Below, piece by piece: positions 22,906 through 33,060 of a DNA stretch of 37,817 nt. The notes under the pieces are model-generated. The model saw nothing but the letters and a program-made list of their open reading frames with translations. It did not search any database and was not told the origin of the DNA. Source of the stretch: Planktotalea sp. (lineage in GTDB: Bacteria > Pseudomonadota > Alphaproteobacteria > Rhodobacterales > Rhodobacteraceae); assembly GCF_018607965.1 (NCBI RefSeq), contig NZ_JABBAM010000045.1:10509-48325 (forward strand), read 5' to 3'. The position numbers and the translations under genes are program-made. Position 1 is the stretch's first letter. Every line of letters starts with the position of its first letter.

Positions 22906-23500
22906 CTTCGTTTTTCCTGCTTTGCAACACGACCCATTCGGCCATCACACCGTCCAATCCAAGGTCACTGCCATGGTTGCGGTGGATCACCGTGTGCCCG
23001 TTTTCAATCAGCATCGCTTCAAGCTCTTCCTCGGTGAAATAGCAATAGTGCCGCCCGATCCTGTCACGCTTTTCGCCTGACCCGGTCTTCATACCTATGT
23101 GAAAGATGCCGCCTGCTTTCAAAGCGCGGGTGATTTGGGTGAGGTGAGCAGGAACTGCATCGCGCTGTGCGTGCAGCAGGCTAAAGTTGGCGAAGATGCC
23201 GTCGTAGTGTTCGATCCGATGCAAATCATCAAACGTTTCTTGGCGCGCGATGACGCCCTGAACCTGATTTGCAATTTTGACCATCTCGCTGGAGGCATCT
23301 GTTGCCTCAACCGCGAAACCGTGTTGTGCCATCCGATCCGCCGTGTGGCCCGGGCCGCAGCCAAGATCTAGGATTAACCCTCTTTTTGGGAGCGCATTCA
23401 TGAAGCACGTCAGATCAGGGTCGTTTACAACACCATCTGTTAGCTCAGCATATTCTTGTGCCTTCACATCATAGACTCTTAGCGTGTTTTCATCGCTCAT
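22898..23500 (-). CDS. Class I SAM-dependent methyltransferase
   Basis: A 200-residue protein with the SAM-binding motif [17 protein letters not shown], acidic end of strand 2 in [11 protein letters not shown], and motif IV region [11 protein letters not shown]. The substrate is unknown; the closest feel is to UbiE/Methyltransf_11-type small-molecule methylases. The ATG at 23500 ([14 protein letters not shown]) overlaps the DUF3429 stop by ATGA; a longer frame upstream lies within that gene and is discarded. Confidence 0.9.
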   Translation of the reverse strand: MSDENTLRVYDVKAQEYAELTDGVVNDPDLTCFMNALPKRGLILDLGCGPGHTADRMAQHGFAVEATDASSEMVKIANQVQGVIARQETFDDLHRIEHYDGIFANFSLLHAQRDAVPAHLTQITRALKAGGIFHIGMKTGSGEKRDRIGRHYCYFTEEELEAMLIENGHTVIHRNHGSDLGLDGVMAEWVVLQSRKNEDA

Positions 23501-23946
23501 CCCAAAACAACTCCTATGACGAGGCATGTGACGACGATGCCTGTTAAAATCATGCGCAACGGCATCCACCATGGCGGGGTCAGGCCCCACTTGGAGAACA
23601 TGTAATCAAGGGCGAGCAGACCAAGGAAACCTGCGATCAGGTAAATGCCTGCGCTTGTTGGTCCCCCGCCCGTCATGAAGAAAGCCCAGAGTGCGGGAAG
23701 AACGGAGAGCGCGTAACCTGTCGCGGCTTGTGCGCCCTCGGCTTTGGTCGCAAATCCCCAGAGGACACCTGACATGAATGACAGGATGACCGCGCCGTAG
23801 AACAATTGGATATAGGGGCCAACAAAGCGTGGCCCGATTGTTTGTGCGGCTGACAAAGCCAGGTCGGGCATGCCCGTGGTTATCGCGCCCCAGATAAAGG
23901 GGAGTGTGCCTGCTAAACCAAGAACAAGGGGTGCGCGTGGGATCAT
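23497..23946 (-). CDS. DUF3429 family membrane protein
   Basis: A 149-residue protein with four to five hydrophobic helices. It carries segments typical of the DUF3429 family: [32 protein letters not shown] and [18 protein letters not shown]. Its function is unknown. It overlaps ispH upstream and the methyltransferase downstream by ATGA, so it belongs to the same operon. Confidence 0.88.
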   Translation of the reverse strand: MIPRAPLVLGLAGTLPFIWGAITTGMPDLALSAAQTIGPRFVGPYIQLFYGAVILSFMSGVLWGFATKAEGAQAATGYALSVLPALWAFFMTGGGPTSAGIYLIAGFLGLLALDYMFSKWGLTPPWWMPLRMILTGIVVTCLVIGVVLG

Positions 23947-24893
23947 GACGCTTGGCGCAACACGCGTGGGACCTTGAATTCGACGTTCTCTTTCGCGGTC
24001 TCGACAACCTCAACTGTGACGTCGTAACGGGCTTTGAAGGCGTCGATGACTTCGGTGATCAACACGTCGGGCGCAGATGCCCCCGCCGTTATCCCAATGT
24101 TTTCGATACCCTCCAGCGCGCGCCAATCTATGTCTGTTGCGCGTTGCACCAGTTGCGCGTAGTCGCAGCCAGCTTTTGCACCCACTTCGACCAAACGACG
24201 AGAGTTGGATGAGTTCGGCGCGCCTACCACCAGCATGGTGTTGGTTTTTGTGGCCATCGCTTTGACTGACTCTTGGCGGTTGGTTGTCGCGTAGCAGATG
24301 TCTTCTTTATGTGGGCCTTGGATTGCGGGAAAGCGTTCTTGGAGGGCGGCGACCACATCGGCGGTATCGTCTACAGACAGTGTGGTTTGTGTCACGAAGG
24401 CTAGCTTTTCTGGATCGCGCACATCAAGGCCAGCCACATCAACGGCTTCTTCTACAAGCAATACTTCGCCCTCGGGCAATTGCCCCATAGTGCCGACCGT
24501 TTCGGGGTGACCTTCATGACCGATCATCACCAATTGCAAGCCGTTCGCGTGGTGGCGTTCTGCTTCGATGTGAACCTTGCTAACCAAGGGGCAGGTTGCA
24601 TCCACATAGACCATCTCGCGCTTGGCTGCAGAGGCGGGTACGGATTTGGGAACGCCGTGTGCGGAGAATATAACGGGGCGATCATCGGGGCATTCGTCAA
24701 GCTCTTCGACAAACACTGCACCTTTGTCGCGCAAGGCATCAACAACGAATTTGTTGTGTACAATCTCGTGGCGTACAAAAACGGGTGCACCCCATTTTTC
24801 CAACGCTAATTCAACGATCTTAATCGCACGGTCGACGCCTGCGCAAAAGCCGCGCGGGGCGGCAAGATAAAGGGTAAGGGGGGGATTGGACAT
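23943..24893 (-). CDS. ispH: 4-hydroxy-3-methylbut-2-enyl diphosphate reductase IspH
   Basis: A 316-residue [4Fe-4S] enzyme giving IPP and DMAPP in the last step of the MEP isoprenoid pathway. The three cluster cysteines are in [11 protein letters not shown] (Cys17), [11 protein letters not shown] and [11 protein letters not shown]; other family motifs are [24 protein letters not shown] and [14 protein letters not shown]. The ATG at 24893 has GGAG 6-7 bases upstream; an in-frame ATG at 24929 has no such site. It leads the minus-strand operon ending with the TRIC gene. Confidence 0.96.
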   Translation of the reverse strand: MSNPPLTLYLAAPRGFCAGVDRAIKIVELALEKWGAPVFVRHEIVHNKFVVDALRDKGAVFVEELDECPDDRPVIFSAHGVPKSVPASAAKREMVYVDATCPLVSKVHIEAERHHANGLQLVMIGHEGHPETVGTMGQLPEGEVLLVEEAVDVAGLDVRDPEKLAFVTQTTLSVDDTADVVAALQERFPAIQGPHKEDICYATTNRQESVKAMATKTNTMLVVGAPNSSNSRRLVEVGAKAGCDYAQLVQRATDIDWRALEGIENIGITAGASAPDVLITEVIDAFKARYDVTVEVVETAKENVEFKVPRVLRQAS

Positions 24894-24981
24894 TTTTGGC
24901 TCCGTCGGGTTCGAGCGTATCTGATTCAAACCTAGCGTGACGTGTGCTTGGGGTCCAGAGGAACGGTGATCGAATGGACGT

Positions 24982-25012
24982 GAAAAGACCGGACGCTTGG
25001 CCCGGTCTTTTC
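24982..25012 (-). terminator. Rho-independent terminator after the NYN-domain gene
   Basis: An 11-bp perfect stem GAAAAGACCGG / CCGGTCTTTTC with a 9-base loop begins 4 bases after the NYN-gene stop on the minus strand. The minus-strand right arm ends in TCTTTTC, giving a U-rich tail. It separates this gene from ispH. Confidence 0.82.
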
Positions 25013-25016
25013 AATT

Positions 25017-25589
25017 TTAGGGCGCTGCAACTGCCGCAGGTTCGCGCTCAGGCATTGGTTCACGCGTAGGGCGACCAAGAACGTCTTTGAGTTCGTCCAA
25101 TTCAATGAAATTATCGGCTTGGCGGCGAAGCTCGTCAGAAATCATAGGTGGCTGGCTGCGAATGGTAGACACCACAGAAACACGAACGCCTTGACGTTGT
25201 AGGCTTTCAACAAGGGGACGGAAATCACCATCACCTGAAAAAAGTACAATGTGATCAACACGTGGTGCAAGTTCCATGGCATCGACAGTAAGCTCTATGT
25301 CCATGTTACCTTTCACCTTACGGCGACCTTGGCTGTCGGTGTATTCTTTGGCCTGCTTGGTCACCATCGTGAAGCCGTTGTAGTTTAACCAATCCACCAA
25401 AGGTCTAATAGGTGAATATTCGTCGTTCTCTAGAAGTGCGGTATAATAAAACGCGCGCAACATCTTTCCACGGCGCATAAATTCCTGCCGTAAAAGTTTA
25501 TAGTCGATGTCAAACCCAAGCGACTTAGCAGCCGCGTACAAATTCGATCCATCGATGAACAGCGCAAGCCGTTCGTCTTTGTAAAACAT
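25017..25589 (-). CDS. NYN-domain (LabA/DUF88) putative ribonuclease
   Basis: A 190-residue protein with the NYN/PIN-like fold: LALFIDGSNLYAAA (Asp13), KGNMDIELTVDAMELA and IVLFSGDGDFRPLVE supply the conserved acidic metal-binding residues, and VSVVSTIRSQPPMISDELRRQADNF closes the domain. The last 20 residues are a proline/glutamate-rich tail. The family is thought to act as metal-dependent RNases, but targets are unknown. AAAGGA is 7 bases before the ATG at 25589; longer frames upstream are not supported. It is divergent from folK and has its own terminator, so it is probably a single-gene unit. Confidence 0.9.
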   Translation of the reverse strand: MFYKDERLALFIDGSNLYAAAKSLGFDIDYKLLRQEFMRRGKMLRAFYYTALLENDEYSPIRPLVDWLNYNGFTMVTKQAKEYTDSQGRRKVKGNMDIELTVDAMELAPRVDHIVLFSGDGDFRPLVESLQRQGVRVSVVSTIRSQPPMISDELRRQADNFIELDELKDVLGRPTREPMPEREPAAVAAP

Positions 25590-25723
25590 CAAATGTCCTT
25601 TCAAATGGATCCGTCGCACCGTGAGTGTGTGAGTGGTAAAAATATTGCGACTTTTCCGATTCCCACGATAAGAGAGAAACGACATCTTAATCAAGTGTCG
25701 AGAACATGAAATGAAGGTGTTGG

Positions 25724-26293
25724 ATGGGAAATGCGGGGACTTTGAAATTTGTTGCGCTGGGTGCCAATCTTTCGACTACCGATGACACGTTGGAAAAAAC
25801 GCTCTCGCAGGCGATTGAGCGCGTGGCCCGATCAGGTTTTGCGATTCGCGCGGTAAGTCGATTCTTTCAAACACCGTGTTTCCCGCTGGATGCGGGGCCT
25901 GACTATGTGAACGCGGTGATTGCGATCCGAAGTTCGCATTCAGCGAAGGACACTTTAATTCAATTGCACAACATCGAAGCGGTGTTTGGACGTGAACGCC
26001 TTCAAAGGTGGGGGCAACGCACGCTTGATCTAGATCTCATTGGAATGGACGACATCGTTCTGCCCAATCTAACAATATTCAACAAATGGTACGGTTTGAA
26101 CCCTGAAATGCAGGCAAAAGCAGCGCCAACTGAACTGGTTTTGCCGCATCCTCGTATTCAGGATCGGGCTTTCGTCCTGGTTCCATTAGCAGATGTAGCG
26201 CCTGATTGGGTGCATCCTGTGATAAATAAGTCGGTGCGCCAGATGCTGTTGGAACTGCCCATGTCCGAGATTACTCAGGTTACCCCTATTTGA
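25724..26293 (+). CDS. folK: 2-amino-4-hydroxy-6-hydroxymethyldihydropteridine pyrophosphokinase
   Basis: A 189-residue HPPK that transfers pyrophosphate from ATP to the pterin in folate synthesis. Motifs: FVALGANLSTT, SRFFQTPCFPLDAGPDYVNAV, IEAVFGRERLQRWGQRTLDLDLIG and LPHPRIQDRAFVLVPLADV. The RTLDLDL acidic pair binds magnesium-ATP. The insert between strand and the LPHPR segment (NLTIFNKWYGLNPEMQ) is longer than in E. coli, as in other alphaproteobacteria. AAGGTG precedes the ATG at 25724. Here it stands apart from folP and folB. Confidence 0.93.
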   Translation: MGNAGTLKFVALGANLSTTDDTLEKTLSQAIERVARSGFAIRAVSRFFQTPCFPLDAGPDYVNAVIAIRSSHSAKDTLIQLHNIEAVFGRERLQRWGQRTLDLDLIGMDDIVLPNLTIFNKWYGLNPEMQAKAAPTELVLPHPRIQDRAFVLVPLADVAPDWVHPVINKSVRQMLLELPMSEITQVTPI

Positions 26294-26318
26294 GTTGCGC
26301 CGTGCTTTGAATATCTGC

Positions 26319-26347
26319 TTGTCAAGCATAGGTTAGGGGACTAAAAG
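26319..26347 (+). promoter_or_regulatory. Candidate sigma-70 promoter for rpoZ-rsh
   Basis: TTGTCA (26319-26324), a 17-base spacer and TAAAAG (26342-26347) lie 38 bases before the rpoZ start. An alternative pairing is TTGAAT (26307) with TAGGTT (26329) at 16 bases. Either would drive rpoZ and the genes behind it. Confidence 0.4.
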
Positions 26348-26385
26348 GCAGTCTTCCACGCCACCGCACCAAATCGGAGAACTCC

Positions 26386-26739
26386 ATGGCTCGCGTTACA
26401 GTAGAAGATTGCGTCGACAAGGTTCCAAACCGTTTTGATTTGGTTATGCTCGCAGCACACCGCGCGCGCGAAATCGCTGCCGGTGGCGCAATCACAGTTG
26501 ATCGCGATAACGACAAGAACCCCGTTGTGTCCCTGCGCGAAATCGCAGACGAGACACAATTGGCCGATGATCTACGTGAGCGCCTGATCGAGTCCAACCA
26601 GACCCAGATTGAAGTCGACGAGCCTGAAGAAGATGCAATGGCACTTCTTATGGGCGCAGAAGCTGACAAGCCTGCGGACGATGATATGTCCGAAGAAAAG
26701 TTGCTTCGTGCATTGATGGAAGCGCAAGGGCAGGGCTAA
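26386..26739 (+). CDS. rpoZ: RNA polymerase omega subunit
   Basis: A 117-residue small subunit that helps assemble the polymerase and forms part of the ppGpp site in many proteobacteria. It opens [33 protein letters not shown], the family hallmark, here with the usual [12 protein letters not shown] segment and an acidic tail. CGGAG lies 9 bases upstream. Adjacent rsh (next gene, 32 bases on) makes ppGpp; the rpoZ-spoT/rsh pairing is widespread. Confidence 0.96.
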   Translation: MARVTVEDCVDKVPNRFDLVMLAAHRAREIAAGGAITVDRDNDKNPVVSLREIADETQLADDLRERLIESNQTQIEVDEPEEDAMALLMGAEADKPADDDMSEEKLLRALMEAQGQG

Positions 26740-26771
26740 CCCCCTCGCCTTGACGGCACGTTGGGCCCGAA

Positions 26772-28949
26772 ATGGATGATGTCACAAACGATCTGATGTC
26801 CCCCGATGCGCTGCTTGCAACAGTTGGCAGATACAACCCGAAGACCAATGAGACGCTGATTCGCGCTGCATTCGCTTATGGCGAGCGTATGCATGATGGT
26901 CAGTTTCGCCATTCGGGCGAGCCGTATTTTACGCATCCTATTGCCGTTGCTGGTATCTTGGCTGAACAATTGCTGGATGATGCGACCCTGATCACGGCCC
27001 TTTTGCACGACACAATTGAAGATACCAAATCGACCTACACTGAAGTTGCTGAGCTTTTCGGGGACGACATCGCAAAGTTAGTAGACGGTGTTACAAAGCT
27101 GACCAATCTTCAGCTTAGCTCCAGTGAAACCAAACAAGCCGAGAACTTTCGCAAGTTGTTTATGGCAATGGCTAAAGATATGCGTGTCATTCTGGTCAAA
27201 TTGGCAGATCGATTGCATAACATGCGTACGATCAAGGCCATGCGCCCTGATAAGCAGATCCAGAAGGCGCGCGAGACGATGGATATCTACGCACCGCTTG
27301 CAGGCCGTATGGGTATGCAATGGATGCGTGAAGAACTTGAGGATCTTGCGTTTCGCGTTTTGAACCCCGACGGGCGCGCATCTATCATTCGACGTTTCAT
27401 TCGTCTGCAAAAAGAAACCGGCGATGTAATCGAGAAAATCACGGGTGACATGCGGGCTGAACTGGCTGAGCATAATATCCAAGCGCAGATCATTGGACGC
27501 GCAAAAAAGCCCTATTCGATCTGGCGTAAGATGGAAGAGAAAGAGCAAGGCTTTTCGCGGCTTTCCGACATCTTTGGTTTTCGTGTGATCACCAATTCGG
27601 AAGAAGATTGTTATCGCGCGCTGGGCGTTATCCACCGACGTTGGTTCGCGGTTCCAGATCGCTTTAAGGACTACATCAGTCAGCCAAAAACGAACGGATA
27701 CCGCTCGATCCATACAACCGTGTCAGGGCGCGATGGCAAACGTGTGGAAGTCCAAATTCGCACGCAACAAATGCATGATGTGGCCGAAGCGGGTGTTGCT
27801 GCGCATTGGTCTTATCGCGACGGTATGCGATCGAAAAATCCATTTGCTGTTGATCCGGTGAAGTGGGTCGCTAGCCTGAACGAGCAATTTGGCGCAGAAG
27901 ATGATCACGTAGATTTTCTTGAGGCTGTTCGCCTTGAGATGTATTCGGATCAAGTGTTCTGCTTCACCCCAAAAGGTGAGGTTGTGAAACTGCCGCGCGG
28001 TGCAACGCCGCTGGACTTTGCGTATGCGATCCACACGCGGATTGGCAGTGCCTGTGTTGGCGCAAAAGTTGACGGTCTACGCGTGCCACTTTGGACGCGT
28101 TTGAAGAATGGTCAATCTGTCGAAATCGTAACCGCAGAAGCGCAACAACCACAATTCACGTGGCTTGATATTGCGGCAACAGGAAAAGCCAAAAGCGCAA
28201 TTCGGCGTGCTTTGCGCGAACAGGATCGGGAAAAATTCATCAAGCTGGGCGCAGAACTTGCACGATCTGCTTTTGAAAATGTGGGGCGAAAAGCGACCGA
28301 CAAAGCCCTTGAAACTGCAGCAAAGACATTGCGTTTGGATGGTGGCAATTCGGTTTTAGCAAATCTTGGCTCGAGCGTTTTGACCGCGTCCGAAGTCGTG
28401 CGTGCTGTTTATCCTGAGCTTGTTAAAAATTCTGATACAAGCATTGATGTGGGCCGCGCTGTTGTGGGAATGGGGCAGGGCCAAGCCCATGAACGGGCTT
28501 TGTGTTGCGAGCCGCTACCGGGTGAGCGTATTGTAGGGATCACGCAGCGGGGGCGTGGCGTGATTGTTCATGCAATTGACTGCCAAGCACTCAGCAAGTT
28601 TGAAGACTCACCGCAGCGTTGGATTGATTTGCGGTGGCAAACCGGTATCCATCCGCCCATCCACTCAGCACGGCTTTACGTCACGATAGGCAACGATGCG
28701 GGTGTTTTAGGTCGCATCTGCACATTGATTGGTGAGCAAGGAGCGAATATCTCTGACTTATCCTTCACCGATCGTAAGCCCGATTTTTATCGGCTACTTT
28801 TAAGTGTGGAGCTACGTGATGCAGAGCACTTACATTCGATTATTTCTGTTTTGACAGCCGAAGATGATGTGGCCGAGGTTGCGCGATATCAAAACCCGAA
28901 GGATGCTGATGAAAGCGTCTCTGAAATAGGACCTGAACTTGGTATTTAA
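26772..28949 (+). CDS. rsh: Bifunctional (p)ppGpp synthetase/hydrolase (RelA/SpoT, Rsh)
   Basis: A 725-residue stringent-response enzyme. The HD hydrolase domain has His55 (PYFTHPIAVA), His79-Asp80 (LLHDTIEDT) and LADRLHNMRTI; the synthetase domain follows (DIFGFRVIT, NGYRSIHTTV near residue 310). TGS begins near residue 399 (TPKGEVVKLPRGATPLDFAYAIH), and a C-terminal ACT domain lies near residue 633 (GNDAGVLGRICTLIGEQGANISDL). Both catalytic centres look intact, so it is the single bifunctional type typical of alphaproteobacteria. The start is uncertain: ATG at 26772 and ATG at 26796 both lack a clear Shine-Dalgarno. Confidence 0.95.
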   Translation: MDDVTNDLMSPDALLATVGRYNPKTNETLIRAAFAYGERMHDGQFRHSGEPYFTHPIAVAGILAEQLLDDATLITALLHDTIEDTKSTYTEVAELFGDDIAKLVDGVTKLTNLQLSSSETKQAENFRKLFMAMAKDMRVILVKLADRLHNMRTIKAMRPDKQIQKARETMDIYAPLAGRMGMQWMREELEDLAFRVLNPDGRASIIRRFIRLQKETGDVIEKITGDMRAELAEHNIQAQIIGRAKKPYSIWRKMEEKEQGFSRLSDIFGFRVITNSEEDCYRALGVIHRRWFAVPDRFKDYISQPKTNGYRSIHTTVSGRDGKRVEVQIRTQQMHDVAEAGVAAHWSYRDGMRSKNPFAVDPVKWVASLNEQFGAEDDHVDFLEAVRLEMYSDQVFCFTPKGEVVKLPRGATPLDFAYAIHTRIGSACVGAKVDGLRVPLWTRLKNGQSVEIVTAEAQQPQFTWLDIAATGKAKSAIRRALREQDREKFIKLGAELARSAFENVGRKATDKALETAAKTLRLDGGNSVLANLGSSVLTASEVVRAVYPELVKNSDTSIDVGRAVVGMGQGQAHERALCCEPLPGERIVGITQRGRGVIVHAIDCQALSKFEDSPQRWIDLRWQTGIHPPIHSARLYVTIGNDAGVLGRICTLIGEQGANISDLSFTDRKPDFYRLLLSVELRDAEHLHSIISVLTAEDDVAEVARYQNPKDADESVSEIGPELGI

Positions 28950-29604
28950 GCGCCGGGATAAACGAAGTTGGCTACGTGCAACGTGGGAAGCCATCTACCC
29001 CAAGGGTGGATGGACACGCGCGTTTCACTACGTCAAACATCGTGTGCGCCGTCTGCCAGATTCCCCTGAACGCATCGCGCGGGGTATTTTCGTCGGCGTT
29101 TTCACCTCGTTCACGCCGTTCTTCGGATTGCATTTTGTTGTGGCGTTGCTGCTAGGGCGCTTGATGAATGGTAATCTATTTGCCTCCGTCCTTGCGACCT
29201 TCTTTGGCAATCCTTTGACATTTGTTCCAATTGGCTATGCGTCTTTAAAGACGGGTTATTTTCTAATGGGCATTAATGAAGACACGACGCACATACGTCA
29301 TGGTTTTGGCGAAATGTTTGTTGGCGCAAGCCGTGATCTATGGGTCAACCTTAAGGCACTATTTACAGGCCAAGACGCAGACTGGCGCGGGCTCATCGAG
29401 TTTTATGACGACGTCTTCTATCCCTATATGATCGGTGCGCTGATCCCAGGTGTGATCACGGGTCTCGTTTGTTATTACCTGTCTGTGCCTGTCATCCGAG
29501 CCTATCAAAAGCGCCGTAACAAAGGCGTGTTGAAAGCGCGTTTGGCACGTTTGAAACAGAAGGCGGTCGAAAAAACGGCCAAGAAAGAGCCCAAACAGGG
29601 CTAG
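28939..29604 (+). CDS. DUF2062 membrane protein
   Basis: A 221-residue protein of the DUF2062 family, marked by SPERIARGIFVGVFTSFTPFFGLH, ATFFGNPLTFVPIGYA and two membrane helices, followed by a basic, lysine-rich C-terminus (about residues 190-221). The role is unknown. The only sensible start is the TTG at 28939, overlapping the rsh stop by 11 bases, with TAGGA 7 bases upstream; the coupling suggests co-expression with rsh. Confidence 0.88.
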   Translation: MVFKRRDKRSWLRATWEAIYPKGGWTRAFHYVKHRVRRLPDSPERIARGIFVGVFTSFTPFFGLHFVVALLLGRLMNGNLFASVLATFFGNPLTFVPIGYASLKTGYFLMGINEDTTHIRHGFGEMFVGASRDLWVNLKALFTGQDADWRGLIEFYDDVFYPYMIGALIPGVITGLVCYYLSVPVIRAYQKRRNKGVLKARLARLKQKAVEKTAKKEPKQG

Positions 29605-29668
29605 TTAGGGCTGGCCTTCATGGCACAGGGGGCTAATCTGTTAGTACATCATTCTCGGAGCAATACGG

Positions 29669-30418
29669 ATGTCTGAAAAGCTTCCATTACGCTTAGGCGT
29701 AAACATCGACCACGTGGCGACCTTGCGAAATGCACGCGGTGGCGCATTGCCCGATCCCGTCCGTGCAGCTTTGGTGGCACAAGAGGCAGGTGCAGATGGC
29801 ATCACAGCGCATTTGCGCGAAGATCGACGTCACATTCGCGACGCTGACATTGATGCGCTGATGGATGCGTTGAAAATCCCGCTGAATTTTGAGATGGCTG
29901 CGACGGATGAAATGCAGGCGATTGCGCTGCGTCACAAACCGCACGCGGTGTGCTTGGTTCCCGAAAAGCGCGAAGAGCGCACGACGGAGGGCGGTTTGAA
30001 CGTTGCCCAAGACGAAAACAAGCTGGCCCATTTCATCGCGCCGCTGCGCGAAGCGGGGTCGCGGGTGTCGATCTTTATCGCTGCTGACAAAGGTCAGATC
30101 GAGTCCGCCCATCGCATTGGTGCACAAGTGATTGAACTCCACACAGGCGCGTATTGCGATGCGCATGCCGAGGGTGATTTTGCAACACGCGATGCCGAAT
30201 TGGCCGCGATGACGGAAATGGCAGCTTACGCGCATGATCTGGGTCTTGAGGTTCACGCGGGCCACGGACTGACATATGATGATGTTATTCCCGTTGCGTC
30301 ACTCCCGCAGGTGCAAGAGGTCAACATCGGTCATTTCATCATCGGTGAAGCGGTATTTCGTGGCCTTGGCCCTGCGATCCAAGAGATGCGCCGCATCTTG
30401 GACGGGGTGCGCGCGTGA
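29669..30418 (+). CDS. pdxJ: Pyridoxine 5'-phosphate synthase PdxJ
   Basis: A 249-residue TIM-barrel enzyme condensing 1-deoxyxylulose 5-phosphate with 3-amino-2-oxopropyl phosphate to PNP. Motifs: [72 protein letters not shown] and [16 protein letters not shown]. The family's catalytic Glu and His residues lie in these. GGAG is 12 bases upstream of the ATG. Its stop overlaps the GTG start of the LysE gene. Confidence 0.96.
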   Translation: MSEKLPLRLGVNIDHVATLRNARGGALPDPVRAALVAQEAGADGITAHLREDRRHIRDADIDALMDALKIPLNFEMAATDEMQAIALRHKPHAVCLVPEKREERTTEGGLNVAQDENKLAHFIAPLREAGSRVSIFIAADKGQIESAHRIGAQVIELHTGAYCDAHAEGDFATRDAELAAMTEMAAYAHDLGLEVHAGHGLTYDDVIPVASLPQVQEVNIGHFIIGEAVFRGLGPAIQEMRRILDGVRA

Positions 30419-31044
30419 CAGGCTTTGAGCTAGGCGCGCTTTTGCTTGCGTGGGGGCTTGGTGGCGGATCACCGGGCCCTGCCACACTAACGATCAGTGC
30501 AACCGCAATGGCGCGTGGTCGTGTGGCGGGTGTTGTTTCAGGGTTTGGTATTCTGTCGGGCTCTGCGTTTTGGGGGCTGGCATCAACGCTGGGTATGGGC
30601 GCGATCATGATGACCAACGTGTGGATATTTACCACGATGAAATACGTCGGTGCGTTGTATCTTGGCTACCTTGCCTTCAAATCGTTTCGATCCGCGATGC
30701 AGTCAGGCACGACGACGGAGCAGAACGCGCTAAAAGGGGGCTTGGGTAAAGTGTATGCCAAGAGCCTTGCTATTCACCTGACGAACCCGAAAGCAGTGCT
30801 TGGCTGGGGTGCGATCTTTGCGATTGCCTTGCCTGCAAGCGCGCCGCCTTCGGCTGTGTTTGTCTTGTACGGGCAATTACTCTGCGTATCCGCCCTCGTT
30901 TTCATTGGATACGGTTTCTTGTTCTCCAGCCCTTGGATCGTCGAACGCTATCGCCGCGCGCGCCGTGGCTTTGAGATCGGATTTGGGATCCTGTTCGGTG
31001 CCGCGAGCTTTAAAATTCTGACAGCACCCGCGCTAAACCAATGA
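30415..31044 (+). CDS. LysE/RhtB family amino-acid exporter
   Basis: A 209-residue membrane transporter with about six helices. The N-terminal [21 protein letters not shown] is the LysE-type signature, followed by helices at [14 protein letters not shown] and a cytoplasmic loop FKSFRSAMQ, then [19 protein letters not shown]. Substrates in this family are amino acids or related metabolites and cannot be predicted here. The GTG at 30415 overlaps the pdxJ stop, and its end overlaps acpS by ATGA, which inserts it into the pdxJ-acpS pair. Confidence 0.9.
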   Translation: MTGFELGALLLAWGLGGGSPGPATLTISATAMARGRVAGVVSGFGILSGSAFWGLASTLGMGAIMMTNVWIFTTMKYVGALYLGYLAFKSFRSAMQSGTTTEQNALKGGLGKVYAKSLAIHLTNPKAVLGWGAIFAIALPASAPPSAVFVLYGQLLCVSALVFIGYGFLFSSPWIVERYRRARRGFEIGFGILFGAASFKILTAPALNQ

Positions 31045-31454
31045 TCTTAGGCATTGGAACAGATCTCGCGAATATTGAGCGCATCGCAGGCACGCTTGAA
31101 CGCTTTGGTGATCGTTTCAAAAATCGCGTGTTCACCGAGGTTGAACAAGCCAAATCTGAGCGCCGAAAAGATGTTGCTGGTACTTATGCTAAACGCTGGG
31201 CAGCGAAAGAAGCCTGTTCAAAGGCGCTAGGAACGGGTCTTGCCATGGGCATTGCTTGGAAGGATATGTCCGTGAGCAATCTGCGCAGTGGCCAACCTGT
31301 GATGCACGTAACGGGATGGGCGCAAAAGCGGCTGCAATCCATGACGCCAGCAGGCCATGTTGCGACCATTCATGTGACGTTGACCGATGATCACCCTTGG
31401 GCACAGGCCTTTGTCGTGATCGAAGCGCAGCCAATTTCAAACGCACCTGCTTAA
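31041..31454 (+). CDS. acpS: Holo-[acyl-carrier-protein] synthase
   Basis: A 137-residue phosphopantetheinyl transferase that activates ACP using CoA. Motifs: [14 protein letters not shown] (magnesium Asp), [26 protein letters not shown] (catalytic Glu/Lys) and [22 protein letters not shown] overlap with the LysE gene provides the start. pdxJ and acpS are commonly adjacent in proteobacteria. Confidence 0.96.
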   Translation: MILGIGTDLANIERIAGTLERFGDRFKNRVFTEVEQAKSERRKDVAGTYAKRWAAKEACSKALGTGLAMGIAWKDMSVSNLRSGQPVMHVTGWAQKRLQSMTPAGHVATIHVTLTDDHPWAQAFVVIEAQPISNAPA

Positions 31455-31475
31455 CCTCTACGTTTATCCGCGCGG

Positions 31476-31504
31476 TTGACATAAGGCAAAACCGCCCTCA
31501 TGTA
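31476..31504 (+). promoter_or_regulatory. Candidate promoter before lepB
   Basis: A consensus -35 TTGACA lies at 31476-31481 in the 78-base gap before lepB. The -10 is poor (CATGTA at 17 bases or TGTAGC at 19 bases), and GCGGTT/AACCGC around the -35 could also form a small hairpin (31472-31495). It may allow lepB-rnc-era to be expressed apart from acpS. Confidence 0.3.
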
Positions 31505-31532
31505 GCGGCTAACCACCACTGGAGAAATGCAC

Positions 31533-32369
31533 ATGGCCGAGGAAACTAAAACCGGCAATCCAATCATTGAGACGATCAAAACCATCGTCTACGCATTGTT
31601 GATTGCAGGCGTGTTTCGCACGTTGTTTTTTCAGCCGTTCTGGATTCCGTCAGGCTCCATGAAAGACACGCTGTTGATCGGTGATTTTCTCTTTGTGAAC
31701 AAAATGGCGTATGGGTATTCTTATTCGTCCTGCCCATCTGTTGTGATCCCACGTTTTGGCGTCAATTTGGACGCTAGCAAGTTTTGTGGATTTGTGGATG
31801 GTAACAACACGCGCCTGTTTGGTGGCGAGCCAGAGCGGGGTGATGTTGTTGTCTTCCGTCATCCAGTGTCAGGCCGTGACTTTGTAAAACGCTTGATCGG
31901 TATGCCTGGTGACAAAGTACAGGTTAAGAATGGCGTTGTGTTCTTGAATGGCGAAGCGGCGCCACAAGAAACCAATGGTGTTTTCGAAGAATTCGCCGCA
32001 GCCCAAGGGCCCCATCGTTTGCGCCCCCGTTGTGCCAATGGTCCTGTGGGCGAGGGCGGCACCTGCAACAAAGAGCGCTTTACAGAGACGTTGCCAAATG
32101 GTGTGAAGCATGATGTGCTGAATATCGGCAATCAATCATCCGATAACACTCCGGTCTATTCCGTTCCTGAGGGGCACTATTTCTTCATGGGCGACAACCG
32201 CGATAATTCTTCTGACAGCCGCGTTCCAAATGCGGCGGGTGGTGTAGGGTTCGTTCCCTACGAGAACCTGATTGGTCGCGCTGATCGTGTGATGTTCTCG
32301 TCTGGGGGCCGTTCGATGTTGTTCTTCTGGACGTGGCGCTCTGATCGCTTCTTCAAGGCGGTCAATTGA
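31533..32369 (+). CDS. lepB: Signal peptidase I
   Basis: A 278-residue membrane protease that removes signal peptides. One N-terminal membrane helix (about residues 15-33) precedes the catalytic Ser42 in [15 protein letters not shown]. The general-base Lys119 is in [14 protein letters not shown], and the C-terminal box is [14 protein letters not shown]. An insert with two Cys (residues about 167-182) separates the boxes. The ATG at 31533 is chosen over 31527 because GGAG is then 8 bases away. Confidence 0.96.
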   Translation: MAEETKTGNPIIETIKTIVYALLIAGVFRTLFFQPFWIPSGSMKDTLLIGDFLFVNKMAYGYSYSSCPSVVIPRFGVNLDASKFCGFVDGNNTRLFGGEPERGDVVVFRHPVSGRDFVKRLIGMPGDKVQVKNGVVFLNGEAAPQETNGVFEEFAAAQGPHRLRPRCANGPVGEGGTCNKERFTETLPNGVKHDVLNIGNQSSDNTPVYSVPEGHYFFMGDNRDNSSDSRVPNAAGGVGFVPYENLIGRADRVMFSSGGRSMLFFWTWRSDRFFKAVN

Positions 32370-32373
32370 GTCG

Positions 32374-33060
32374 ATGAAACTTTCGGCTGATCTTGTCGCG
32401 CTGCAAAAGCGCATTGGCTACCGCTTTGAACAGGGCGAATTGCTGACAGAAGCCGTGACACATTCTTCGATGTCCTCCGCGTCGCGTTCCGACAACCAAC
32501 GCCTTGAATTTCTGGGGGACCGTGTCCTTGGATTGGTCATGGCAGAGGCGCTTTTGGGTGCAGATGTAAAAGCATCCGAGGGTCAGCTTGCGCCGCGCTA
32601 CAACGCGCTTGTGCGTAAAGAAGCCTGCGCCGACGTGGCCCGCGAGATTGAGCTGGGCGATGTCCTGCGCTTGGGACGTTCCGAAATGAAAAGTGGCGGA
32701 CGTCGCAAGCTAGCGTTGCTGGGCGATGCCATGGAAGCGCTGATTGCTGCGGTTTATATCGACGGTGGATTTGATGCGGCCCAAGCGCTGGTTCTGCGCC
32801 TATGGGGCGAACGCATCAACGCAGTCGAAGAAGACGCGCGCGACCCAAAAACGAGCCTACAAGAATGGGCGCAATCGCGTGGCCTGACACCCCCGCGCTA
32901 CGTTGAAATTGCACGTTCCGGCCCAGATCATGCACCCCTATTTACGATCGAGGCCCGCCTCGACAATGGCGAGACAGAGACCGCGCAAGCCGGTTCCAAG
33001 CGTCTTGCAGAACAAGCAGTGGCCCAAGTGCTGCTGACAAGGATTACAGCAGATGACTGA
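32374..33060 (+). CDS. rnc: Ribonuclease III
   Basis: A 228-residue double-stranded RNA endonuclease for rRNA and mRNA processing. It has the catalytic signature [37 protein letters not shown] and a C-terminal dsRNA-binding domain (about residues 155-228, [13 protein letters not shown] onward, ending [15 protein letters not shown]). The start is 4 bases after lepB, with no strong Shine-Dalgarno. The end overlaps era by 8 bases; rnc-era coupling is widely conserved. Confidence 0.96.
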   Translation: MKLSADLVALQKRIGYRFEQGELLTEAVTHSSMSSASRSDNQRLEFLGDRVLGLVMAEALLGADVKASEGQLAPRYNALVRKEACADVAREIELGDVLRLGRSEMKSGGRRKLALLGDAMEALIAAVYIDGGFDAAQALVLRLWGERINAVEEDARDPKTSLQEWAQSRGLTPPRYVEIARSGPDHAPLFTIEARLDNGETETAQAGSKRLAEQAVAQVLLTRITADD

